Assembly (NCBI GenBank): GCA_031285725.1
Contig: JAITVP010000027.1
Coordinates: forward strand, 1-34,078
DNA: 34,078 bases
From: Bacteroidales bacterium
Lineage (GTDB): Bacteria > Bacteroidota > Bacteroidia > Bacteroidales > WCHB1-69
Direction: 5' to 3'
In this document: positions 18,346-26,973 of the stretch, one piece after another
How positions within the stretch are numbered: position 1 is the first letter of the stretch
How the letters are laid out: every line of letters starts with the position of its first letter
Translations under genes and position numbers: made by a program
The notes under the pieces: generated by a model
What the model was told of the DNA's origin: nothing
What the model saw: the letters and a program-made list of their open reading frames with translations, nothing else
The model's database searches: none

Positions 18346-19143
18346 TCAGAATCTTCTTAGCTCTGTATCCTCGTTGTATCCCAAATAGGTCAACAGTCGT
18401 CGTTCCACTTCCCGGCGGCGGGCGGCGGCGATGGGAACCAACCGGTCGTTTCCGTCAACACCTTTACCCATATTCACGGAGTAACTGTTGAACGAAAAGA
18501 CATGATGCATGGCGATAATCGTGTCGCGGCTCACTTTCAGGAAATAATCAACAGAAAGATAATTATCGACAAAAAATTGTAACGTTGAGCGTAATCTATG
18601 GGTTTTTCCATCTTTTGTATGAACGAAAACGTAATTTTTATCCACGCTGACGTATGAGATGTCATGAAGATGTATTGATTCTTCACTATCACAGTAATGT
18701 TGTATTATGATATTCTCAAGATGGAAAACCGGCTGCGCCCCGATTCTCGAATTTTCAATGACCACGTTTTTCGACAGTTTTTCGAATCGATCCAGTGATC
18801 GTCGGAAACGAGCCGGTTCCATTGATTTGGAGAGGAAATCGATGATGCCGTGGTCGTAATATTCGTGTGCCCGCTCGCTATATTCGGTAGGATAACCGGT
18901 CAGCATAATGGTCAACGGTGGATTTTTCAACCTGTCCATCATCGTGAAACCGTCCATTTCGGGCATTTCCACATCCAAAAACATCAAATCCACCGAATGA
19001 TCGGATAAATAATACAATGCCGCCTCCGGATCCGTGAACTGGGCTTGCCGTTTGTATTCGGGATAGCGCCGCATTACATATTCCAACACAAAATGCGTGC
19101 TAATTTCATCATCCACAGAAATATACTTATAATCAGATGCCAT
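18346..19143 (-). CDS. LytTR-family response regulator (LytR/AlgR type)
   Basis: N-terminal receiver (SVDDEISTHFVLEYV...LMFLDVEMPEMDGFTMMDRL...IMLTGYPTEYSERAHEYYDHGIIDFLSKSMEPARF), C-terminal LytTR (HDISYVSVDKNYVFVHTKDGKTHRLRSTLQFFVDNYL). Confidence 0.92.
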   Translation of the reverse strand: MASDYKYISVDDEISTHFVLEYVMRRYPEYKRQAQFTDPEAALYYLSDHSVDLMFLDVEMPEMDGFTMMDRLKNPPLTIMLTGYPTEYSERAHEYYDHGIIDFLSKSMEPARFRRSLDRFEKLSKNVVIENSRIGAQPVFHLENIIIQHYCDSEESIHLHDISYVSVDKNYVFVHTKDGKTHRLRSTLQFFVDNYLSVDYFLKVSRDTIIAMHHVFSFNSYSVNMGKGVDGNDRLVPIAAARRREVERRLLTYLGYNEDTELRRF

Positions 19144-19150
19144 GCCTTTG

Positions 19151-19350
19151 CTATTTTACAAGAGGGCAAATATAGTGAGATTTTTGTTGCGCTGAACAAT
19201 ACTTGCCGTCAATCTTGATTTTGAGAATATAAAATCCATTAGATAGATCTGAAATATTCAAACTGTGACTCACCACAAGAGTTACAGTAAGTAGCATGGG
19301 ATGAGTAATTTGCCTCAATTTGACAACTTTTCGAATGGGCTCTATCAACG
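19151..19350 (-). pseudogene. Remnant of a T9SS type A C-terminal sorting domain
   Basis: Reverse strand ...RKVVKLRQIT...SHSLNISDLSNGFYILKIKIDGKY resembles the CTD pattern (GkvV...LnisdLsnGfYilKi..dgk). The end shifts frame, and no body of a gene lies upstream. Confidence 0.6.
19167..19174 (-). promoter_or_regulatory. Bacteroidetes -7 element (TATATTTG) upstream of the LytTR regulator
   Basis: The + strand reads caaatata; ~24 nt upstream of the ATG at 19143; TTG about 22 nt upstream of the -7. Confidence 0.45.
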
Positions 19351-19529
19351 CTATGGCCACCGAGTATTGAGGGACAAGTGGTGGGAGACACATTTGGAGT
19401 ATTAAACCTTCTGGATGCAAAAAATGAAACACGATTGAATAATTTTAAGTAGATATTTTTTAGTTCACTATAATACAGTTACTTGCGACTGTGATTTAAA
19501 AACATTAAAAAAGTTATTGTATTTTTCTT

Positions 19530-19537
19530 TATATTTG
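19530..19537 (+). promoter_or_regulatory. Orphan Bacteroidetes -7 element (TATATTTG) in a gene-poor region
   Basis: tttctTTATATTTGccgag in a ~320-bp region without a large ORF. Confidence 0.35.
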
Positions 19538-19579
19538 CCGAGAATTTTTAGAATTTCACAAAGAATATTCCACACTTCC

Positions 19580-19611
19580 TCAACTCGTTCACTTGTCTGC
19601 TTGGCTCATTA
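19580..19611. repeat. Short period-8 repeat: TCAACTCG-TTCACTTG-TCTGCTTG-GCTCATTA
   Basis: Four consecutive 8-nt words resembling TTCACTTG; TCAACTCGTTnACTT is shared with the hairpin at 31268-31286. Confidence 0.4.
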
Positions 19612-19752
19612 ACAACCAAATGTTTATATGGGCGTTTCAACAAAAAATAGATATGCTGTTTTGTTTGTTTTAATGATTTGGCCCTGGTAAACGCTCAGAC
19701 TTGATATGGTTGGGCAATTTTCTGTACTTTTGCCATCCTAAAAAATAATACA

Positions 19753-20151
19753 ATGAAAGTCAGCAGTCCCAAAACTCACATGGAAGCATCGAATGAAAAG
19801 ATTTTTAACATGATGAGCGATTGCCGCCGTTTCGGGGAGGTGGTACCCGACCAGATACAGAATGGGGAGGCGGGCGACGACTATTTCAAATTCTCCTTCC
19901 AAGGCTTGGTGACCATGACGTTGCGGGTGGCGGAAAAACAGGAATTTTCAAAGATCGTCTATTCTGCGGAAAACAGCCAAAATATCCCCGCATTCATCAC
20001 GGTGGATATTAATGGCAACGATCAAGCCAGTGAAGTTACAGTGAGCGCGGATATTGAGGTGCCGGTCTTTTTATCGGGCATGGTGAAAAAGCCATTGCAA
20101 AATTTCGCCGACATGGTCGTGGAAAAATTGAAGATCGCCGCAGAAAAATAA
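19753..20151 (+). CDS. SRPBCC/START-like small ligand-binding-fold protein
   Basis: 132 aa: SSPKTHMEASNEKIFNMMSDCRRFGEVVPDQIQN...CTD helix SGMVKKPLQNFADMVVEKLKIAAEK; typical of the Bacteroidetes gene near lptB. TACTTTTG -7 at 19725-19732. Confidence 0.65.
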   Translation: MKVSSPKTHMEASNEKIFNMMSDCRRFGEVVPDQIQNGEAGDDYFKFSFQGLVTMTLRVAEKQEFSKIVYSAENSQNIPAFITVDINGNDQASEVTVSADIEVPVFLSGMVKKPLQNFADMVVEKLKIAAEK

Positions 20152-20169
20152 CATATTATAATTTATAGC

Positions 20170-20913
20170 ATGGCAGAGAAAGCATACTCCATCCGTACCG
20201 AAGGATTGGTCAAGAAATACAAAAGTCGTACCGTGGTGAACAATGCTTCGTTTGAGGTTAAGCAAGGTGAAATTGTGGGATTATTGGGGCCGAACGGCGC
20301 CGGTAAAACCACTTCTTTTTACATGATTGTCGGGATGATCAAGCCTTTTTCCGGAAAAATCCTGCTCAACGACAAGGATATCACAGAGTTGCCGATGTAC
20401 AAAAGAGCCAAGTTGGGAATTTCCTACTTGCCACAAGAAGCGTCGGTTTTTCGAGGATTGAGTGTGGAGGACAATATCTGCGCAGTGCTGCAATACAGCA
20501 AATTGACGAAAGAAGAGCAAAAGGACAAATTAGAGAGCCTTATTTCCGAGTTCAATATCCAGAAAGTGAGAAAAAATAAGGGGAACAATCTTTCCGGTGG
20601 GGAGCGGCGGCGTTGCGAGATTGCCCGCTGTCTGGCCACCGATCCCAAGTTCATCCTGTTAGACGAGCCTTTCGCCGGCGTCGATCCGATTGCCGTGGAG
20701 GATATCCAACAGATTGTGGCGAAATTGAAAGACAAGAACATCGGTATCCTGATTACCGACCATAATGTGCATGAAACACTGACGATTACCGATCGCTCTT
20801 ACCTGTTGTTCGAAGGCAGTATCCTAAAATCGGGAACATCCGAAGAATTGGCCGCCGACGAACATGTGAAACGGGTTTATCTGGGAAAGAATTTCGAGTT
20901 ACGGAAAGGGTAA
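20170..20913 (+). CDS. lptB: LPS export ABC transporter ATP-binding protein LptB
   Basis: [83 protein letters not shown]. Confidence 0.96.
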   Translation: MAEKAYSIRTEGLVKKYKSRTVVNNASFEVKQGEIVGLLGPNGAGKTTSFYMIVGMIKPFSGKILLNDKDITELPMYKRAKLGISYLPQEASVFRGLSVEDNICAVLQYSKLTKEEQKDKLESLISEFNIQKVRKNKGNNLSGGERRRCEIARCLATDPKFILLDEPFAGVDPIAVEDIQQIVAKLKDKNIGILITDHNVHETLTITDRSYLLFEGSILKSGTSEELAADEHVKRVYLGKNFELRKG

Positions 20914-20998
20914 CGCATACGGGTTTGTTATGAAAGAAAAAGGAATAAGGTACAAAACGAATGCCACGTCTTGTATTGCATTCTGTGAATTATTTTTA

Positions 20999-21006
20999 TA
21001 TATTTG
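20999..21006 (+). promoter_or_regulatory. secDF promoter: TTG-N20-TATATTTG
   Basis: attgcattctgtgaattatttttaTATATTTGcagg, ~60 nt upstream of the ATG at 21067. Confidence 0.5.
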
Positions 21007-21066
21007 CAGGCTTGAATTTTTAAAAAATAGCAAAAATAAATTATTAATAATCAAATAGATAGAAAA

Positions 21067-24000
21067 ATGCGGAACAAAGGATTAATTATTTTCTTCACAA
21101 TACTCATCAGTTTAGTTTGTGTGTATTGCTTGTCATTTACGTTTGTCACATGGTCGGTAGAGAAAGATGCGAGAGGATTTGCGCAAACCACAATCAATGA
21201 TCAAGCCACCGTTGATTTTCTGGAAAAAGCTTCGGCTGGCGACCCCATGTTGAGAAAACACTTGTTGGATTCAATCTATTCTGACAGAGAGAGTTTCTAC
21301 CTTGCCACGATGAAAGATTCTTCTGTCTTTTTCGGCATGACATACAAGCAATGCAAATACAAAGAGTTGAACCTCGGTCTCGACTTGAAAGGGGGGATGA
21401 ACGTTACATTAGAAGTGTCTATTCCCGAAGTGGTTATGAGTCTCGCAAACAACACCGACGATGAACTCTTCACCAAAGCGTTTGCTAGAGCGGAAGCGAG
21501 ATACAATGAAACCAACGGTAATTTTATTGATATTTTCGTAGAATCGTTCAATACGGAAAAAAACACGCTGGGATTGGAAAATGCCGCGCTCCGTACCTAT
21601 TTTGGCGAAAGAGCCAATAACAAAAGTGCTTCAGATCAAGAAATTAAGAATTTCATTGAAACGGAATCTAACGAAATCGTAGACCGTACTTTCAAAATTT
21701 TGACCACCCGTATTGACCGTTTCGGAGTGGCACAACCCAACATCCAGCGTCTGCAAGGCGGCCGTATTTTGGTGGAGTTGCCCGGCATCAAAGAGCCCGA
21801 ACGCGTGACAGACCTGTTGAAAAGCACAGCGAAATTGGAATTTTGGGAAGTGTACAGCGAGCCTGTCAACGGCGTTGCCGTGCAAGAACTGTTCAGACAA
21901 GCCGATCTGAAATTGAAAGATCAAATGAAAATCGAAGAGGCGAAAACCGAAGAGGCAACAATGGAAGCGGATTCAACCCAAGTTGCGGACAGCACAGATG
22001 TTGTGGATGAGGCAAGTGTTGCAAGTGCCGTTGAAGATGAAGACGAAGATTTTGAAGAAGACTATAGCCAATTGGGGCTGATTTTAAGTAAATCACTAGG
22101 AAGTAACGGTGTGGTAATCGGTTATTTCAAAGAAGCCGACATGAAAGAGATCAGCATGTTGCTTCCCGAAATGAAAAGATTGATGGGTATAAACAATGTT
22201 GAATTTTATTGGGGAATTGCTGACAAAGATTTCGGGAACGCTTATCCATTGATCCCGTTGAAAAGTAACAATGACCGTGTCGGGCCGAAATTAAGTTCCG
22301 AAACGATCGGTGGTGCGCGCGTGGTGCGTTCCGCAAGACAAGACGTTAACCAAAACAACCAGGTAGTGGTAACCATGGCGATGGAAGACCAAGCGACCGA
22401 CGAATGGCGGAAAATCACCCGTGCGGCTGTGGAAAATTCATCCAAAATCACCATGATTGCTATCGTGTTGGATGACATCGTATACTCTTATCCTTCCATC
22501 AAATCGGAAATTCCGAACGGACATTCCGAAATTTCCGGAACATTCTCCATCGACGAGGCGAAGGATTTAGCAACCGTATTGAACTCCGGTAACTTGGAGG
22601 CTAGCGTGAATATCGTGCAATCGGAAGTCGTAGGACCGACATTGGGGCAGGAGTCTATCAAATCCGGTTTGCTCTCCGTAGTGTTAGCGTTTGTGTTAGT
22701 GTTGACTTACATGTTGTTATATTATAGCCGCGCGGGTTTTGCCGCTGACGTGGCGTTGTTGATGAATATCTTCTTCCTGTTGGGAATCCTTGCTTCATTG
22801 GGTGCCGTATTGACATTGCCCGGTATCGCCGGTATCGTGTTGACACTCGGTATGGCGGTGGACGCCAACGTGATCATCTTCGAGCGGATCCGGGAAGAGG
22901 TGCGCGCCGGCAAAGGATTGCGCATAGCCATCGATGAAGGTTACCACAATGCGTACTCTGCGATCATCGACGGTAACGTAACCACGTTGATCACCGCAAT
23001 CGTGCTTTATATTTTGGGCTCCGGTCCGGTGCAAGGTTTCGCAACTACGTTGATCATTGGTATCTGTTCTTCCTTGTTCACGGCGATCTTTATTACAAGA
23101 CTTATTTCCGAACGCCGGTTGAAAACCGGCAAATCGCTGAATTTTGGCAACCAACATACTATCAATGCATTCACGAATACCCATTTCGATTTCATCAAAA
23201 CCAAAAAAATATTCTACTCCATCTCTGGTATTGCGACTGTGGTTTGCATTGTATCTTTCTTCACGTTAGGTTTCAGTCCGGGTATCGATTTTACCGGTGG
23301 ACGTAACTTCGTGGTTCGTTTCGACCAGGAGGTTAACACGGCGGATGTTCGTCAAGCCGTGGGCGAAGAGTTTGGCGGTAATCCCGAAGTGAAAACATTC
23401 GGTGGAAACGACCAGGTGAGAATCACCACCAACTACAAAATCGACAGCAACGATCCCGCAGTGGATAAAGAAGTGGAAGCTAAATTATACAATGCCTTAA
23501 AGGGATTCTATAAAAAATCAGACATTTCCGAAACCGATTTCACGCAACAAATTGACCCGAGAGGTATTCAAAGTTCGCAAAAGGTACAACCGATGATTGC
23601 GAAAGAGTTGTTAAGAGATTCCGTGTTTGCGGTATTGATCTCCTTGATCCTCATCTTTGCGTATATCGCTATCAGATTCCGGAACTGGCAGTTTGGTTTG
23701 GGTGGTGTGGTTTCGTTGGCGCACGATGCCTTACTCACCATCGGCCTTTTCTCACTGTTCTACAAAGTGATGCCGTTCTCCATGGAAATTGACCAGTCGT
23801 TCATCGCCGCGATTTTGACCGTAATCGGTTATTCCATCAACAACGTGGTGGTAATCTATGACCGTATCCGTGAAAACTTGGCATTATATCCGAAGAAAGA
23901 TAATTACGCCAACTTCAATTCCGCAGTTAACAGTACGTTGGGCAGAACCGTGAACACGGCAGGTACCACTATTGTGGTATTGATCGCCATGTTCATCTTT

Positions 24001-24141
24001 GGCGGCGAAGTGATCCGTGGTTTCATCTTTGCGATGGGTGCCGGTGTGATCATCGGAACCTACTCCAGTATTTTCGTTGCCACTCCGTTGGCTTACGACC
24101 TCTTGGCAAAAGGCAAAGTGAATAGGATGAAAACGAAATAA
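21067..24141 (+). CDS. secDF: Fused protein translocase subunit SecDF
   Basis: SecD: LGLDLKGGMNVTLEV, TRIDRFGVAQPNIQRLQGGRILVELPGI, GMAVDANVIIFERIREE; SecF: FSPGIDFTGGRNFVVRF, IGYSINNVVVIYDRIRENL. Confidence 0.97.
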   Translation: MRNKGLIIFFTILISLVCVYCLSFTFVTWSVEKDARGFAQTTINDQATVDFLEKASAGDPMLRKHLLDSIYSDRESFYLATMKDSSVFFGMTYKQCKYKELNLGLDLKGGMNVTLEVSIPEVVMSLANNTDDELFTKAFARAEARYNETNGNFIDIFVESFNTEKNTLGLENAALRTYFGERANNKSASDQEIKNFIETESNEIVDRTFKILTTRIDRFGVAQPNIQRLQGGRILVELPGIKEPERVTDLLKSTAKLEFWEVYSEPVNGVAVQELFRQADLKLKDQMKIEEAKTEEATMEADSTQVADSTDVVDEASVASAVEDEDEDFEEDYSQLGLILSKSLGSNGVVIGYFKEADMKEISMLLPEMKRLMGINNVEFYWGIADKDFGNAYPLIPLKSNNDRVGPKLSSETIGGARVVRSARQDVNQNNQVVVTMAMEDQATDEWRKITRAAVENSSKITMIAIVLDDIVYSYPSIKSEIPNGHSEISGTFSIDEAKDLATVLNSGNLEASVNIVQSEVVGPTLGQESIKSGLLSVVLAFVLVLTYMLLYYSRAGFAADVALLMNIFFLLGILASLGAVLTLPGIAGIVLTLGMAVDANVIIFERIREEVRAGKGLRIAIDEGYHNAYSAIIDGNVTTLITAIVLYILGSGPVQGFATTLIIGICSSLFTAIFITRLISERRLKTGKSLNFGNQHTINAFTNTHFDFIKTKKIFYSISGIATVVCIVSFFTLGFSPGIDFTGGRNFVVRFDQEVNTADVRQAVGEEFGGNPEVKTFGGNDQVRITTNYKIDSNDPAVDKEVEAKLYNALKGFYKKSDISETDFTQQIDPRGIQSSQKVQPMIAKELLRDSVFAVLISLILIFAYIAIRFRNWQFGLGGVVSLAHDALLTIGLFSLFYKVMPFSMEIDQSFIAAILTVIGYSINNVVVIYDRIRENLALYPKKDNYANFNSAVNSTLGRTVNTAGTTIVVLIAMFIFGGEVIRGFIFAMGAGVIIGTYSSIFVATPLAYDLLAKGKVNRMKTK

Positions 24142-24225
24142 AAAACGTACTTTTTGGGGGTGTTTGTAATTCAGAATAATTTTCTATTTTAGCAACCCAA
24201 TTTAAACTAGAAAAAATTACTAAGC

Positions 24226-26766
24226 ATGAACAAAATAAAAATCGTTGCTACGTTAGTATTTGCTTTAATAGTTAGTACTTCGATTACAAATGCCCAAATC
24301 ACTCGAGAGGCCGACAACGCATTCAAATACTGCCAATATGAAAAGGCACTGGATGAATACCGGAAAGGGGTCAAAAAGGTGAAGAAGAACCGGGTTGAGT
24401 TGCGCCGAGTGACCTTTCAAATCGCTGAATGTTACCGCATTATGGGAGACCTGAAACGGGCAGAACAGCAATATTTACGCCTGTACAAACAGAACTACCA
24501 AAAGGATAATCCGATTATCCTTTTTCATTTGGGTAGTATTTACAATTTGCGGGGCGAGTATGACCAAGCGCTCAAATATTATAACGAATTTCAGAAAAGA
24601 GTGCCGGAAGACACACGTGTTGCCGCCCGCATAGAAGGCTGCCAAAAAGCAAAACAGTGGATGGATAACCCCATGCGCTATGAGGTGGAAAATTTCAAAA
24701 AGTTCAATACCAAGCAAGACGAGTGGGCACCGCGCTGGGGTAATTTGGATAAACAAAACCAGATTATCTTCACCTCAAACCGCGAAGGTTCCATGGGCAA
24801 AGGACAAGACCAATGGACCGGCGGTCTCTTCTCCGACTTATACCGCACAGACAAACCCAAGAGCAAAAACACCGAATGGCCAGGTGAATGGTCACCGGCG
24901 TTACCGTTGGATGAAAGCGAAACGCTGAACACCGCCGTGAACGAAGGCGAGGCTTCCGCAAACCTTAAAGGCGGCGTGATCTATTTCACCCGTTGTCCGC
25001 AAGACAAGAAAAAGGTGATGCAATGTTACATTTATACAGCACAGAAAAAAGGAAAATCATGGAGCGAAGGAACGTTGGTGGAACTAGGTCCCGACACATT
25101 CAACTACGTGCATCCCTACATTATGCCTGATGAGTTGACTCTCTATTTCGCCTCCAACAAACCGGGTGGCTATGGCGGCTACGACTTGTATAAAGCGACC
25201 CGGGAGAAAAAGTCTGGGAAATTCGCAAAGATCGAGAATTTGGGCGCTAATGTAAATACTGCCGGACAGGAAGTTTTCCCAACCATGCGGAATGAAACCA
25301 TGCTATATTTCTCTTCCGATGGACATCCGGGCATGGGCGGTCTTGACCTCTTCTCCTCCGAACTTAAGGATGGGAAGTTCCAAGAGGCAATCAATCTCAT
25401 GTATCCACTTAACTCCTCGTGGGACGATATCAGTATTATTTTCGACGAGACGGAAGCGATTGACCCGCTCTCCAAGTCGCCTTATATGGAAAAGGGGTAC
25501 TTATCCTCTAACCGTTCCGGCGGCCGTGGCGGCGATGATCTTTACTACTTCGTGATGCGTCCGCTCGTGTATAGCATCTCCGGGTTCGTGAGAGACGAAG
25601 CCACGCTACAGTACATCGATGGCGCCACGGTGGAAATTTCCGGTTCCGATGGCTCTTCCTATACCACTACCACGGATGTGAAAGGATATTATCACTTCGA
25701 TAAATCCAAAATTTTAGGCAATACGACGTATACGATGCGAGTTACGAAAACCAAATATTGGGAAGACAGAGGAAAAATGACGGCGACCCAAACCACTGTG
25801 GGATTGTCTGAAAATACAGATTTGAAACAAGATTTTGTGATTGTTCCGATTCCTATCGAACCGGTACCGCTTCCCGAGATATTGTATGATTTTGCAAAAT
25901 GGGATTTGAAACCGCAGTATAAGGATTCCCTATTATACTTATACAATATAATGATTAAAAACCCCACGTTTGTAATTGAGTTACGCTCTCATACGGATAG
26001 CAGGGGGAATGATAAAGACAACGAGATACTTTCTCAGAAAAGAGCGCAGTCTTGTGTTGATTTCTTGGTTCAAGAAAAAGGAATTGACCCTGATCGGATC
26101 GTGGCAAAAGGCTATGGAGAATACAGACCCCGCAAATTTATCAATGATTTTACGGGAACATTTAATAGAAAGAGTTTTACTTTCCCGAAAGGAACGGAAT
26201 TAACAGAAGCCTATATTAACTCATTGCCTGATAAAGATCAGCAAGAGTATGCTCATCAATTGAATCGTCGTACAGAATTTGTTATTTTGAGAACTGACTT
26301 TGTGCCAAAAGGTGATCAAATTGGTGATGTGAGACGCAATACTACAACTGTTGCCGTAGTGCAAGAGAGAGCTTTCCCCGTTGAAATCGCAGAAGACGGC
26401 ACGGTGAAAGGTAAAGCCAGCACATACAACAAAGAGTACGACTTTGTATTGGCAACTGGTAGCAACGAGGTTTATATCAGTTACATATTGGCTACGCAAT
26501 TCTTGAAAGAGATGGTGATTACCGTGAAAGATTTCGAAGATGGCGCAGCAGCGATCAAACAAGAAGACGGTAGCATTATCGAGAATGCGGTCCTCTATAT
26601 CTCCGAACTGACTATCGGCGATGCTTGGGCTGAAAACGTAGTCGTGATCGTGAAGAAAGGTCTCCCTGCTACCTTCGTTATCGGCGACCAGTTTATCAAT
26701 GATGAATTAGACCGTTTCAGAATTGATAAAGACCGGAAGTTGTTGATTTATGATTCGAAAAGATAA
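24226..26766 (+). CDS. PorE-like outer-membrane protein: TPR + PD40 + carboxypeptidase-regulatory-like + OmpA domain, with a C-terminal retropepsin-like domain
   Basis: Signal peptide; TPR-like repeats; PD40 repeats (IIFTSNREGSMG, LYFASNKPGGYGGYDLYKA, LYFSSDGHPGMGGLDLFSSE, GYLSSNRSGGRGGDDLYYF); ISGFVRDEATLQYIDGATVEI; OmpA IELRSHTDSRGNDKDNEILSQKRAQSCVDFLVQEKGIDPDRIVAKGYGE...NRRTEF; C-terminal ~120 aa with a clan AA pattern. Confidence 0.9.
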   Translation: MNKIKIVATLVFALIVSTSITNAQITREADNAFKYCQYEKALDEYRKGVKKVKKNRVELRRVTFQIAECYRIMGDLKRAEQQYLRLYKQNYQKDNPIILFHLGSIYNLRGEYDQALKYYNEFQKRVPEDTRVAARIEGCQKAKQWMDNPMRYEVENFKKFNTKQDEWAPRWGNLDKQNQIIFTSNREGSMGKGQDQWTGGLFSDLYRTDKPKSKNTEWPGEWSPALPLDESETLNTAVNEGEASANLKGGVIYFTRCPQDKKKVMQCYIYTAQKKGKSWSEGTLVELGPDTFNYVHPYIMPDELTLYFASNKPGGYGGYDLYKATREKKSGKFAKIENLGANVNTAGQEVFPTMRNETMLYFSSDGHPGMGGLDLFSSELKDGKFQEAINLMYPLNSSWDDISIIFDETEAIDPLSKSPYMEKGYLSSNRSGGRGGDDLYYFVMRPLVYSISGFVRDEATLQYIDGATVEISGSDGSSYTTTTDVKGYYHFDKSKILGNTTYTMRVTKTKYWEDRGKMTATQTTVGLSENTDLKQDFVIVPIPIEPVPLPEILYDFAKWDLKPQYKDSLLYLYNIMIKNPTFVIELRSHTDSRGNDKDNEILSQKRAQSCVDFLVQEKGIDPDRIVAKGYGEYRPRKFINDFTGTFNRKSFTFPKGTELTEAYINSLPDKDQQEYAHQLNRRTEFVILRTDFVPKGDQIGDVRRNTTTVAVVQERAFPVEIAEDGTVKGKASTYNKEYDFVLATGSNEVYISYILATQFLKEMVITVKDFEDGAAAIKQEDGSIIENAVLYISELTIGDAWAENVVVIVKKGLPATFVIGDQFINDELDRFRIDKDRKLLIYDSKR

Positions 26767-26973
26767 AGCGTAAAAGGGAAAAAGAGGCTGTTCAAAAAGT
26801 ACGCTTTTCCCAAACGCATGCACTATTTTTCCGCTTACACGATCGTATGCGCGGATGAGCTATATCTTATTGGATTTTTTTTCCACATAAAAAGTTAAAA
26901 AAAAATACTTTCATTTTTTCATCTAAGGTTATTTCTGGCTTTGGCACCAGTATTCAAAATGAATGGAGTGAAA

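Noticed and set aside
22795-23184. Minus-strand 129-aa ORF opposite secDF
   Set aside because: Antisense shadow of SecDF transmembrane motifs; no independent evidence.
21067-24141. SecD and SecF fused in one ORF as a novelty
   Set aside because: SecDF fusion is the established arrangement in many Bacteroidetes.
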